Below, one piece after another: positions 7,159-15,683 of a stretch of 64,000 nt of DNA; positions within the stretch are counted from its first letter, which is position 1, and each line of letters opens with the position of its first letter. Below the pieces are notes generated by a model. It did no database searches, was not told where the DNA came from, and saw only the letters and a list, made by a program, of their open reading frames with translations. Source of the stretch: Caldiserica bacterium UBA4770 (GTDB taxonomy: Bacteria > Caldisericota > Caldisericia > Caldisericales > Caldisericaceae). The stretch covers positions 3,367 to 67,366 of the forward strand of contig DHHO01000011.1 of the NCBI GenBank assembly GCA_002403335.1, read 5' to 3'. The translations under genes were made by a program, and so were the position numbers.

Positions 7159-10127
7159 GAAAGGGAATTGCAAATATTCTTACGATATTAATCACAGCAA
7201 GTATTATACTGGGGGTAGCAACCAGTTTGCCACAGGTCGATGCCAACCCAACTCATACTATTATCAGGGCAAAACTAAAGGAAGCAGCTTTAGAATACAA
7301 TATCCCCTCTGTAATTCTTATGGGTATTGCCTATACAGAATCTGGCTGGAGGCAGTTTGATGCAAATGGTGAGCCACTTATCCACTATAACACAAGCGGC
7401 TCCTTTGATATTGGAATTATGCAGATTAATAGCACTGGTAGATCAGACATCGAAAGGCTAAAAACTGATATCTTCTATAATATTGAGATTGGAGCAAAGA
7501 TCCTTGATGGGAAATGGAAGATAACACCCGGGGTGGGAGACAGGGATAGAAATGTCCTCGAGAACTGGTACTACGCCATATGGGCTTACAATGGATTTTC
7601 TTATACAAACCATCCCGCAAATCCAGAAGGAAGAAGGTATCAGGAGAAAGTACTCAACAATATCTCAAGATTAATTATCGGGGATGACGGACAGCCACTT
7701 TGGGAACCGGTGAGCATTTCAAGGCCTGACCCCCTTTCAATTCTCCCACAGCCTCAGTGGATTCCTACACCAACTCCCTATCACTATGGTGATCTTTTCT
7801 CGGGTATCTATGAAGGGAACAATGCAAGACTTGTTTATGCACCTGAAAACTTCATAGCCCCCAGAGGAAGAACTTTTAAGATTTCATTCCTCTTTCAAAA
7901 TGTGGGGACAACAACCTGGAATGCTCTTTTTATCAAAGGATACGAAGCACAGTTGAGGCTTTCAAAAGATTCCAAAATGCTTTTACTCAAAACACCAATT
8001 ACTCACGGCGTTGAACCGGGTACAAATACTGAAGTTTCATTCGAAGTTATGCTTGAGGAGTCAGGAATTTACGAAGCCTCCCTTGCTCTTTTCAAAGGAG
8101 AGGATGTATTTACCCCACAGGTAGAGACAACGATATCTGTCTTTGATTATCCTGTGTCAGATACAACTTTGCAAATAACAACCCCTTTGACTTATTCAGA
8201 CACTGTTTCACTGGATCTTATGTTGAATGTACCTGATAACCTTCCTCTTTCCCATTTTATGGAGGTCGTCCTCACCGATTTGGCAGGTAATAAGGTATAC
8301 GAATCTCTGAATAAATTAGAGGTTTCCTTAAAAGGGGATTATAGAACGCTTACCCTGGATATACCTGTTGGAGTTTTCGGTGCACTAAAAGGAAGGTATA
8401 GAATTCTATATACGCTGTACCTTCTCAATGGGGATACCTATCCACAAAATCTAAACTTCCCGGTCCCCTATGCAAGCTTTGAAAAAGAGATTGAGATTTA
8501 TGAAGGTACTTCTGGACTTTTTATAGGCACTAACCCACAGGGAGCAGAGATTTATGTAAATGGCGCCAGCACAGGAATGAAAACACCTGCCTTCTTAACA
8601 GTTGCAAGCGGAATTTATATAATTACCCTCGTAAAAGAGCACTTTGAGATTGTTGAATTTGAAGGGAATGTTTCGGAAGGTACAACAACTTTTTTAGAAA
8701 AAAGCCTCGTTCCTATTAAAGATGAAATTGAGATAGTTACTCTGCCATCATCCATAGACTTCGGGGAGATTTACAAGGGGGTTTCTTTATTTAAAAACAT
8801 AAGAATAGAATTCGCTGGTTGGGTAAATTCTGGTATCGTAAGTTCCGCTCCGAAGTGGATTTCTGTTTACCCTTTAAGTTTCAATACTGCCACCACATTT
8901 ACTGTAGCTATCGACTCAAGATGGCTTGAGGAAGGTGAGGAGCTTTCAGGCTCGATAGTGTTCAGCATAAATGGTATGGAAACGAGCGTTGTTGTTAAAG
9001 CCAGAACTTTACGTTCCTCTGTGGAACTTTATCTTGAGCCATCTGAGGCAACCCTGAGAGTGGATGAGAGGGCTTTTATTTCTATCAAAATCTCCTCCCC
9101 CTTAAAACTGATTAATGAAATTAGTTCAAAAATTACATACGACGGGAATTTTTTAAAGGTTGTATCCGTCACTGCACTCAGCGAATCTTTTGAGTTTAAA
9201 AATTTATCCTGGGATAATAATGCAATCTTCATAGAGGCACTTACAAAAGATGGACCAATTTCAGGTGAAATGGAATTAGTATCTATTGAGTTTGCTTCTG
9301 TCAGTGAAACAATACCAGACAAAACCATAGTAGAATTTGAGACAATCAAAGTTACCTCAGATAATGGGACGGAAGATGTTATAAAGAAGAATGCTGCCGA
9401 GATTCAGATACTTGAAAGATTAAGACTCCCAGGGAGTGTCCCGAACCTTACAGGCGAAGCGATGGTAAACAGGGTAAAATTGAGCTGGCAGAAGGAAAGT
9501 GCTGGAAGTAACCCCACAAAAAGCTACGAAGTTTACCGCTCCACTATGCCTGATATGTCCCAATCAATGTTTATAGGAAGTGTGAAAGAGTCTGTGCATT
9601 ATTTTATTGATTCAGGCCCTTTTAAAAATACCCCTTACTACTACTGGGTGGTAACGATTGACAGTGCTGGAAACTCATCGACTCCTTCAGGTCCTGTTGA
9701 AGCAAAACCCATCGTTATGACGGAGGAAACCCCCAATAATGTAAAACTTGAGTTTTACATTGGAAAGCCTTTTGTTTATGTAAATGGAATCCTTGTGAAG
9801 ATGGAAGCCTCCCCATTCATAGAGGAGGGCAGAACATTTGTCCCGGTTCGTTATGTTGCCCAGCCATTTGGCGCAACAGTCACATGGAGTGAAAAAGAAA
9901 GAAAGGTAACACTCCTTCACAAAAAGAGCATAGAGCTCTGGATAGGGAATCCCCTCGCAATGGTAGATGGAAACCCTGCCTTCATTGACCCACAGAATAA
10001 CTCAATTGTGCCATTTATTATTGAAGGAAGAACATTTCTTCCATTGAGGTTTGTGGCAGAAAACCTTGGCGCCACAGTTCTCTGGGACCCTTTAGAGAAA
10101 AAGGTCACCATAGATTACAGTAAGTAA
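7155..10127 (+). CDS. Secreted multidomain lytic transglycosylase with copper-amine-oxidase-N-like repeats
   Basis: A 990-residue exported protein. A signal peptide (about 1-30, hydrophobic ILTILITASIILG) is followed by an SLT-type lysozyme domain (about 38-170) with catalytic Glu62 in AYTESGW and GIMQI at 87-91. Next come an Ig-like domain resembling NBR1/CARDB types (about 228-320), a PEGA-like domain (about 448-520), a cohesin-like beta region (about 623-732) and a fibronectin type III domain (about 755-850). Two tandem copper amine oxidase N-terminal-like repeats close the protein (about 862-988; EEGRTFVPVRYVAQ and IEGRTFLPLRFVAE). It would cleave peptidoglycan outside the membrane and bind the wall or other surface partners. 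Domain names for the middle are judged by eye. It overlaps sbcD by 4 nt. Confidence 0.82.
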   Translation: MRKGIANILTILITASIILGVATSLPQVDANPTHTIIRAKLKEAALEYNIPSVILMGIAYTESGWRQFDANGEPLIHYNTSGSFDIGIMQINSTGRSDIERLKTDIFYNIEIGAKILDGKWKITPGVGDRDRNVLENWYYAIWAYNGFSYTNHPANPEGRRYQEKVLNNISRLIIGDDGQPLWEPVSISRPDPLSILPQPQWIPTPTPYHYGDLFSGIYEGNNARLVYAPENFIAPRGRTFKISFLFQNVGTTTWNALFIKGYEAQLRLSKDSKMLLLKTPITHGVEPGTNTEVSFEVMLEESGIYEASLALFKGEDVFTPQVETTISVFDYPVSDTTLQITTPLTYSDTVSLDLMLNVPDNLPLSHFMEVVLTDLAGNKVYESLNKLEVSLKGDYRTLTLDIPVGVFGALKGRYRILYTLYLLNGDTYPQNLNFPVPYASFEKEIEIYEGTSGLFIGTNPQGAEIYVNGASTGMKTPAFLTVASGIYIITLVKEHFEIVEFEGNVSEGTTTFLEKSLVPIKDEIEIVTLPSSIDFGEIYKGVSLFKNIRIEFAGWVNSGIVSSAPKWISVYPLSFNTATTFTVAIDSRWLEEGEELSGSIVFSINGMETSVVVKARTLRSSVELYLEPSEATLRVDERAFISIKISSPLKLINEISSKITYDGNFLKVVSVTALSESFEFKNLSWDNNAIFIEALTKDGPISGEMELVSIEFASVSETIPDKTIVEFETIKVTSDNGTEDVIKKNAAEIQILERLRLPGSVPNLTGEAMVNRVKLSWQKESAGSNPTKSYEVYRSTMPDMSQSMFIGSVKESVHYFIDSGPFKNTPYYYWVVTIDSAGNSSTPSGPVEAKPIVMTEETPNNVKLEFYIGKPFVYVNGILVKMEASPFIEEGRTFVPVRYVAQPFGATVTWSEKERKVTLLHKKSIELWIGNPLAMVDGNPAFIDPQNNSIVPFIIEGRTFLPLRFVAENLGATVLWDPLEKKVTIDYSK

Positions 10128-10129
10128 AA

Positions 10130-10359
10130 TTACATTCCTCTATTTCTCAATCGTGGATCAAGTGCATCCCTGAGTCCATCCCCAAAAAGATTAAAGCCCA
10201 GAACTGAAAGAAGTATAGCAATTCCCGGAAAGGTTACAACCCACCAGTAACCACCCGTAATTGAATGAATGCTCCCTGAAAGCATTGCCCCCCATTCTGC
10301 CAGTGGAGGTTGAGCGCCTAAGCCAAGAAAACCAAGTTGCGAGGGAGCCTGAAGGGCGA
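10130..10359 (-). pseudogene. Truncated DppC/OppC-type peptide ABC transporter permease
   Basis: The minus-strand frame encodes only the last 75 or so residues of a dipeptide/oligopeptide permease: FLGLGAQPPLAEWGAML, then WWVVTFPGIAILLSVLGFN, then GDGLRDALDPRLR. Full DppC proteins have about 280-300 residues. Upstream of roughly 10359 the frame continues into repeat sequence (10360-10710) that encodes no permease, so the start, most membrane helices and the promoter are gone. No other transporter subunit is nearby. I read this as a gene decapitated at a repeat boundary. Confidence 0.8.
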
Positions 10360-10710
10360 CCGTGGCAATCTCTCCTTTAAGAAGGAGACCCCTCGCAAAG
10401 TCGGCTCGCAGTGACAACAAGCGGGTGTCATTGCGCAATCCTTTCCCTGACGAAGTCAAGCGGGAATGTCTTTCGTTTTTTTCTTGTCATTGCGCACTCC
10501 TTTCCCTGACGAAGTCAAGCGGGAGTGTCTTTTGTTTTTTCTTGTCATTGCGAGGAGGCGTGTCTTTCGCCGACGAAGCAATCTCGTAGTAAATTTTTTG
10601 GGTGGAGTATTGAGGAGGGTCAATTCACCTCCTCAAATTGAGCCGTGGCAATCTCTCCTTTAAGGAGGAGAACCTCCACGGCAGAGAACACCTCAGAGTG
10701 AGAGAGCGGA
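10360..10710. repeat. Tandem/dispersed hairpin repeat block
   Basis: The block opens with 'ccgtggcaatctctccttta' and an imperfect CTCCTTTAAGGAG palindrome. Two to three tandem units follow, containing TTGCGCACTCC, CTGACgaaGTCAAG and GGGAGTG (nested inverted arms, about 59-nt period, 10427-10560). Then comes the GGGTGGAGTATTGAGGAGGG / CCTCCTCAAATTG module (10600-10640) and a second CTCCTTTAAGGAG (10655-10670). Short frames through it encode 'CERSEAIS'-like strings that are artefacts of the repeat. It directly abuts the permease remnant. Confidence 0.85.
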
Positions 10711-10724
10711 AACTGCAATCCTCA

Positions 10725-11306
10725 TTAAGAAGACTTTCTTCTGAACAATCTTCCGCTAATCTCTAAAAAGGTCCTTTGAATAAGTGAGGGTGTCTTTACA
10801 TTCTGCGAAACTTTATTGAAGCTCACAAGTTCCTCGAGGGGCAACCTTGCCTTTGTTTCTTTTACCTGTGCAGGGAAACCAAACGTTATCAAGCCAATGA
10901 TGCGTGCCTTCTCAGGAATGCCAAGGGTGTTTTTCACTGCTTTCTCCCTGAAAGCCCCTACAAAACAACTTCCAATACCAAGTGAATGAGCCTCAAGCAT
11001 CATATTTTGTGCACACATACCGCAATCCACATCAACCCATCTGTGCTTGACAGGCGAATAAATGGCAATAATAAGTGTTGCATATCTTACAAACATATTT
11101 ATCCCAAAAGCTATTGACTCGAAGGCAATTTGCTGGATAATCTCTTCATCTTCTATAACGACAAACCTCCACGGCTGATTGTTTGAAGCAGAAGGTGCCC
11201 ACCTTCCCGCCTCAAGAATCTTCATAACAAGTTCACGAGGAATCTTTTCCTTTTTATATGCCCTTATACTCCTCCTGCTCTTTATAACTTCAATGATATC
11301 TTCCAT
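10725..11306 (-). CDS. Nitroreductase-family FMN oxidoreductase
   Basis: A 193-residue nitroreductase-like flavoprotein. The N-terminal RRSIRAYKKEKIP and AGRWAPSASNNQPWRF are the FMN-binding signature of the family, and GIGSCFVG near residue 110 also fits. It probably uses NAD(P)H to reduce a nitro compound, quinone or flavin; the substrate is unknown. The ATG is preceded by GGAGGATGTT. It lies 84 nt after the hydrolase gene, so it may be the last gene of the ABC exporter operon. Downstream is the repeat block. Confidence 0.85.
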   Translation of the reverse strand: MEDIIEVIKSRRSIRAYKKEKIPRELVMKILEAGRWAPSASNNQPWRFVVIEDEEIIQQIAFESIAFGINMFVRYATLIIAIYSPVKHRWVDVDCGMCAQNMMLEAHSLGIGSCFVGAFREKAVKNTLGIPEKARIIGLITFGFPAQVKETKARLPLEELVSFNKVSQNVKTPSLIQRTFLEISGRLFRRKSS

Positions 11307-11389
11307 AACATCCTCCTTAACTACCTTTTAAAACACTTCCCCGTAAAATTTAAGTATGGTTTTATAAATAGTTTTTGCTCATACCAAAT

Positions 11390-12202
11390 TCAGCTTTGAA
11401 GAAGCTCTGTCTTTTCAATGAAACCGAGAATAAGGGTAAGAATTTCCTGAGGCCTTTCCACAGTTACTGCGTGTCCTGCCCCCTTCACCACATGAAGCTC
11501 TGAGTTTTTTATGGCTCTGTGGATAATTTCAGAATACTTCAGGGGCTTCAGTGTATCCAGCTCCCCTGCAATAACAAGTGTCGGGGCAGTGATACTGGAA
11601 AGCTTACCTGTTTGCGGGTTTTTCTCAAGGGTCATAAAGCAATCCATAAGCCTTTTGCAGGCACTGTAATCAAAGTCTTCGAAACTTTCAAGAATCTTAG
11701 GGTGGATAATGCTGTATGTATTCTTCAAAAATTGTTCCGAATAAGTATCGTTGAGCCATTCCTTTATAAAGACTTCGGCATCCTTTGTAAGAAGTGCATT
11801 GATCCATCTTTCGCAGATAAGTTTAAGCCCCATATCTATTTCACTAACGGAGGAAATTATTGTAAGGGTCTTCACCATTTCAGGAAATCTTGACGCAAAA
11901 TCCATCCCTGCCTCTCCACCATAAGAAGTACCAGCAATATGCGCACTTTTTATGTTAAGGCTTTCAAGCAAGCCTTTGATGTCGTCTGAGTGCATATTAA
12001 ATGTATAATCTCCTGAAGGTTTATCCGATAATCCCTGACCTCTAAAGTCGTGCAAAATGACCCTGTATTTTTTGGCAAGGACATTTGAGATAATAGCCCA
12101 GCTTTTTGTGGACATAAAAATGCCATTGAGAAGCAACAGGGGTTCTCCTTCACCCTGTTCCTCATAAAAAAGTTTTACACCGTTAGTTGTTACATAACTC
12201 AT
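11390..12202 (-). CDS. Alpha/beta hydrolase
   Basis: A 270-residue alpha/beta-hydrolase fold protein. It shows the oxyanion region LLNGIFM, DFRGQGLSDKP, the nucleophile elbow GTSYGG (Ser at about 96), an acid in GELDTLKP and the catalytic His in GAGHAVTVERP. The fold resembles 3-oxoadipate enol-lactonase and related esterases, but the substrate cannot be assigned. The start codon lies 10 nt after the stop of the second permease, so it belongs to the exporter operon. Confidence 0.85.
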   Translation of the reverse strand: MSYVTTNGVKLFYEEQGEGEPLLLLNGIFMSTKSWAIISNVLAKKYRVILHDFRGQGLSDKPSGDYTFNMHSDDIKGLLESLNIKSAHIAGTSYGGEAGMDFASRFPEMVKTLTIISSVSEIDMGLKLICERWINALLTKDAEVFIKEWLNDTYSEQFLKNTYSIIHPKILESFEDFDYSACKRLMDCFMTLEKNPQTGKLSSITAPTLVIAGELDTLKPLKYSEIIHRAIKNSELHVVKGAGHAVTVERPQEILTLILGFIEKTELLQS

Positions 12203-12212
12203 TCTTACCTCC

Positions 12213-13037
12213 CTAAAATGCTGTTGTTACATCAATATAGCCCTTTTTTATTGCTGAAGAAAGTGCTATTTCAAACATTACAAGACCAACCAGAAGCGAG
12301 ATGATATTTGATACTATAAAGATAAACATAAATTGGGAAAAAGGTGTGCCCTGAAAATATGGAGTAAGATGACCTCCAAATATTGAAAATCTTGTCATTT
12401 CAATAGCTGTAGAAATAGGAAAGTAGGAAGCAATTTTTGATAAAATCCCCGGTAATACCGTGGGAGAAAACATAGCGCCACTTATAAGGTACAACCCCCC
12501 AAAAAGTACATCAAGGAGTGATGTTTCCTCCCTTATAGCAAGGAGATAGTACGAGGAAAAAAGGAGAGCAAGCCCAAACGCCCCCACAAAACCTACTCCA
12601 ATTGAGATAACAAATAGAATAAGGCTAAAATGTGTATCTATATTGAAAACAGGGAAAATCCACAGAAGATTAAGGGTAATACCCACAAATGAAAGAGCAA
12701 ACTTTCCAATGCCCCTTCCAAGCAGGTATACTATATAATATGTCTTTGAAACAATAATGTATTTGAGCACCCTGTAATGTTCTCTATCATCAATCACAGT
12801 ATAGGCAGTGTTAAAGAATGTATCAGCAAGGATGAAATAGGAAAGGCTTCCAAAGAGTGCAAAGTAAAAAGAGGGGGAGTTAAAACCCTGTCCCAGAAAC
12901 CCATAGATGATACACACAATAAGAATTGATGAGAGTGGTGCAAAGAAAAGATATAGAAGATACAAAAACTTCTTTGTCCAGTTACTCTCAACCTGTATTG
13001 ATATATAAATAGATGCAATAAGCCCTTTCATTGCCAT
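12213..13037 (-). CDS. ABC-2 type exporter permease (second)
   Basis: A 274-residue integral membrane protein with about six hydrophobic helices, including the C-terminal FMFIFIVSNIISLLVGLVMF. It is an ABC-2 permease of the drug or polysaccharide export kind. It overlaps the upstream permease gene by 10 nt, and the two probably form a heterodimer with the ATPase encoded at 13830-14813. The exported substrate is unknown. Confidence 0.8.
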   Translation of the reverse strand: MAMKGLIASIYISIQVESNWTKKFLYLLYLFFAPLSSILIVCIIYGFLGQGFNSPSFYFALFGSLSYFILADTFFNTAYTVIDDREHYRVLKYIIVSKTYYIVYLLGRGIGKFALSFVGITLNLLWIFPVFNIDTHFSLILFVISIGVGFVGAFGLALLFSSYYLLAIREETSLLDVLFGGLYLISGAMFSPTVLPGILSKIASYFPISTAIEMTRFSIFGGHLTPYFQGTPFSQFMFIFIVSNIISLLVGLVMFEIALSSAIKKGYIDVTTAF

Positions 13038-13846
13038 CTTAGTGTAAGCCTTGCCTCTCTTTTTGCAATCTGCTCAACATAGTTGAGTAATCTGATTGCA
13101 ATAAAAGTGAATACAACCCACATTACAACAAGTATTAAAACTTCAACTTTCCAGTTCAGAAAATAAAGTTCATAATCCTTGAGCAAAAGTTGCCTGAGGG
13201 CATCAAGACCAAGAGAAAGAGGAATAAGTGAAACAACACTTGCAGCGACTCTTCCAAAAAGTTTAATAGGAAAATAAATACCCGAGGCAATGGAAACAGG
13301 TTCCTGGGCAATAGATGCAACCCTCCACATTTCTCTGCCATAGAATAGAAACAGGGAAGAGAACATCATCCCCACTCCATACAATGCACACAGGGAAATA
13401 AGAAAAACCACAACAACCACCCAGATGTTATAAATAACCAATGAAACCTTGAAGACAAATATTCCTATAAGGAGTATAATGACTGCCCTTATTGTTGATT
13501 GAAACATCCCCCCAATTGTGAGGCCAAGAAGAAAAGCAGAGAGAGGTGCAGGAGAAAGAATAATTATTTGAAGGTTTCCCATCTCCTTCTCCCAGTAAAG
13601 TTGCACAGCCACAGACCAGAGGACATTTAGCCAGTAAGGTGTCATAAATCCTCCGATGAGTACCATTGCTGAGAATTCCTCAGGGGCCTGGATGCTTCTA
13701 TACAGATAAACATATGTTGCCATAGTTAGAAACCCACCCACAACTGATGCAATCAACCAGTTAACATCCCTGGTAAATTGTCCTTTTACCCTGACGTAAC
13801 CTCTTGCAATAGCAGTCCTTACAAAAAGCTCAACGTGCTTCTTCAT
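13028..13846 (-). CDS. ABC-2 type exporter permease (first)
   Basis: An approximately 272-residue permease with an N-terminal cytoplasmic stretch and about six helices. The open frame extends back to 13900, inside the ATPase gene. The ATG at 13846 gives a normal permease N-terminus (MKKHVELFVRTAIARG) and a 17-nt overlap, so I chose it; the ribosome-binding site is poor for every candidate. It works with the following permease and the preceding ATPase. Confidence 0.75.
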   Translation of the reverse strand: MKKHVELFVRTAIARGYVRVKGQFTRDVNWLIASVVGGFLTMATYVYLYRSIQAPEEFSAMVLIGGFMTPYWLNVLWSVAVQLYWEKEMGNLQIIILSPAPLSAFLLGLTIGGMFQSTIRAVIILLIGIFVFKVSLVIYNIWVVVVVFLISLCALYGVGMMFSSLFLFYGREMWRVASIAQEPVSIASGIYFPIKLFGRVAASVVSLIPLSLGLDALRQLLLKDYELYFLNWKVEVLILVVMWVVFTFIAIRLLNYVEQIAKREARLTLRWQ

Positions 13847-14813
13847 CCTCAAATTTTCTCCCAACAAGTTTAATGAAGACATCCTCCAGAGTTGGTTCAA
13901 CCTTTCTAAATGTTTTTATCTCGAGACCTCTTTGAGTAAGAATGGTAATGAAATTTGCTATTTCCTTATCCTCTCCAAGGCTCAAAGAAATGAGGGATTC
14001 CCCATTTTCGGGAAAATCTCTTATAGAAACCTTTCCGTTAATATTTGTGAGAAACTCTTCCCTGAGGTCTTTTGAATATGGTACGGTAATCTCAAAGTAC
14101 TTATCCTGTGAAATTGACGCCTTTAAATTCTCAGGTGTATCACAGGCAACAAGTTTCCCTCTGTTAATGATTGCAATTCTATCACAGAGTTCATCGGCTT
14201 CGGCCATATAATGAGTCGTAAGAAGGACTGTTCTTCCTTCCCTTTCACCTATCCATGTTTTTATAATCTCTCTTACAATCCTCCCTCCCTCAACATCAAG
14301 CCCCAGCGTAGGTTCATCGAGAAAAAGTATTTTGGGGTCGGTAATAAGCCCTCTTACAAGATTTATCCTCTGGACCATTCCTGTGGAAAGTTTGTTAAGA
14401 AATGTATCCCTGCTATCCCACATATCAACGATCTTAAGATATTTCTCAATTCTTCTAAGGGCCTCTTTCGTTTCAATGCCGTAAAACTGAGAGAACATCC
14501 AGAGGGATTCCTTCACCGTAAGAATACCATAGCCTGCAACCTCTCCTCCTGTTACAAGATTTATGATACTCCTTATGCTTTCCACATCACGATACACATC
14601 AAACCCACCAACCCTTACGAAACCTTCAGTGGGGTAAAGAAGTGTTGAAAGTATTTTTATTACTGTTGTTTTCCCCGCGCCATTTGGCCCTAATAACCCA
14701 AATATCTCTCCTTCGTAGACATCAAAATTCATATTATCCACGGCCACAAATGGAGGCTCTCTTAACCTTCTATATACTCTTTTGAGATTCCTTACTTCAA
14801 TTGCTTTATCCAC
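13830..14813 (-). CDS. ABC transporter ATP-binding protein (export type)
   Basis: A 327-residue ATPase with Walker A GPNGAGKT near 42-49, signature LSTGMVQR, Walker B ILFLDEP and the switch histidine in LTTHYM. The C-terminal about 90 residues form the extra domain typical of DrrA/NatA/CcmA-like exporters. It is the first gene of an operon with two ABC-2 permeases, an alpha/beta hydrolase and possibly the nitroreductase. That grouping would fit export of a small molecule or lipid, which remains inference. Confidence 0.9.
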   Translation of the reverse strand: MDKAIEVRNLKRVYRRLREPPFVAVDNMNFDVYEGEIFGLLGPNGAGKTTVIKILSTLLYPTEGFVRVGGFDVYRDVESIRSIINLVTGGEVAGYGILTVKESLWMFSQFYGIETKEALRRIEKYLKIVDMWDSRDTFLNKLSTGMVQRINLVRGLITDPKILFLDEPTLGLDVEGGRIVREIIKTWIGEREGRTVLLTTHYMAEADELCDRIAIINRGKLVACDTPENLKASISQDKYFEITVPYSKDLREEFLTNINGKVSIRDFPENGESLISLSLGEDKEIANFITILTQRGLEIKTFRKVEPTLEDVFIKLVGRKFEDEEAR

Positions 14814-14900
14814 ATTCTCCTCAGTTAAAATTGGTAAGTTTCATAAGATTCTTCTTATTCCTATAGAACTACCCGAAGATACCTACCTCAGATATTTTAA

Positions 14901-14992
14901 TTAAAAAGCCTTCCGTGTCAATTATGTATTATTGCAACGGGGATTAATTCGCCTTTACTAATTTAGCAGGAAGGCTTATTAATGAAAAGGCG
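14901..14992. repeat. Interleaved inverted repeats
   Basis: Two inverted repeats are arranged A-B-A'-B'. Arm A (14901-14915) contains AAGCCTTCC and pairs with 14969-14983 (GGAAGGCTT) with one mismatch over 15 bp. Arm B (about 14950-14956, CGCCTTT) pairs with AAAGGCG at 14986-14992. This is the order of an H-type pseudoknot, or alternatively two competing hairpins. The rest of 14814-15683 has no convincing long gene; see the small ORFs at 15350-15590. Confidence 0.45.
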
Positions 14993-15349
14993 ATAATTTC
15001 ACTCACCTACCTTTGATTCCAATTTAAAAGATAAAACATTTGGTGTTTATATATTTAAAAGCCTTTGAATTTGACTACTCCAAAGGTTTCTAAGACCTTC
15101 GTAAGGAATCTGAGACCAACATTCTTCCTATAACTTCTCCACTATATAAAAAAATGAAATATTGCTAACTTCTTAATTTAATTTATTTAACCTTATCTTC
15201 TGATTAATTATCTAAAATTTATAGCCTGACTTATTACTGTATTATGATATAATTAAGTAAATTTATTGATTGAAAGGAAGAGAAATGGGTAGAAAAATAA
15301 TAAGGCAAACAAAAATGTTTCTAAAATGCAATTCTAACGGAGGTTGAGG

Positions 15350-15487
15350 ATGAAAGAATTTACCCCTCTGCCAAACGAACTGCTTGAGGAACTATCAAAA
15401 GCAAAGATAAAGGGAATTATAACAGGTAGAGAAGGAGGAGTAGATGAAAAGAATAGAAGAGGTCTTAGTAGATATGTCCCGATTTAA
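15350..15487 (+). CDS. Small ORF (45 codons) with strong ribosome-binding site
   Basis: A 45-residue frame starting MKEFTPLPNELLEELSKAK, preceded by GGAGG six nt upstream. It begins just after a 20-codon frame (15285-15347) that also has a purine-rich site, and it overlaps the next small ORF. The charged helical composition could be the N-terminal scrap of a transposase or a genuine small protein. I do not recognise it. Confidence 0.3.
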   Translation: MKEFTPLPNELLEELSKAKIKGIITGREGGVDEKNRRGLSRYVPI

Positions 15488-15590
15488 GCTGAGGACTACA
15501 GAGGAGAAGGAGTTGATGCAAATGCTGGTGAATGGTAAGGCGATTGCTTCGCTAAGGGCTACCAATGACACAAAAAAGGGCTTGCAATGA
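15444..15590 (+). CDS. Small ORF (48 codons) ending in repeat-like sequence
   Basis: A 48-residue frame starting MKRIEEVLVDMSRFKLR, with AAGGAGGAG six to eight nt before its ATG. It overlaps the preceding small ORF by 44 nt. Its last 15 or so codons read through 'gcgattgcttcgctaagggc', which resembles the dispersed repeat family, so the original C-terminus may have been replaced. Function unknown; possibly a remnant. Confidence 0.3.
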   Translation: MKRIEEVLVDMSRFKLRTTEEKELMQMLVNGKAIASLRATNDTKKGLQ

Positions 15591-15637
15591 TAAAAAAAAG
15601 AGGGCTGCCAGTGACAGAGTGGGAAAGAGAAACCCCC

Positions 15638-15666
15638 TTGACATATGATTAAAAAGTTTGTAAAAT
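15638..15666 (+). promoter_or_regulatory. Sigma-70 type promoter of the 15684-16958 operon
   Basis: A perfect TTGACA (15638-15643) is separated by 17 nt from TAAAAT (15661-15666). The expected start near 15673 falls inside the AAAAGGAGGTG ribosome-binding site, leaving a very short leader before the ATG at 15684. This is among the best promoter matches in the window and implies strong expression. Confidence 0.7.
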
Positions 15667-15683
15667 AGAAAAGGAGGTGAAAA

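Noticed and set aside
10427..10560. Possible CRISPR-like tandem repeat
   Set aside because: Units of about 59 nt contain internal inverted arms but no unique spacers, and there are no cas genes nearby.
10362..10663. Two plus-strand frames within the repeat block
   Set aside because: The translations are read-throughs of tandem hairpin units with no conserved domain.
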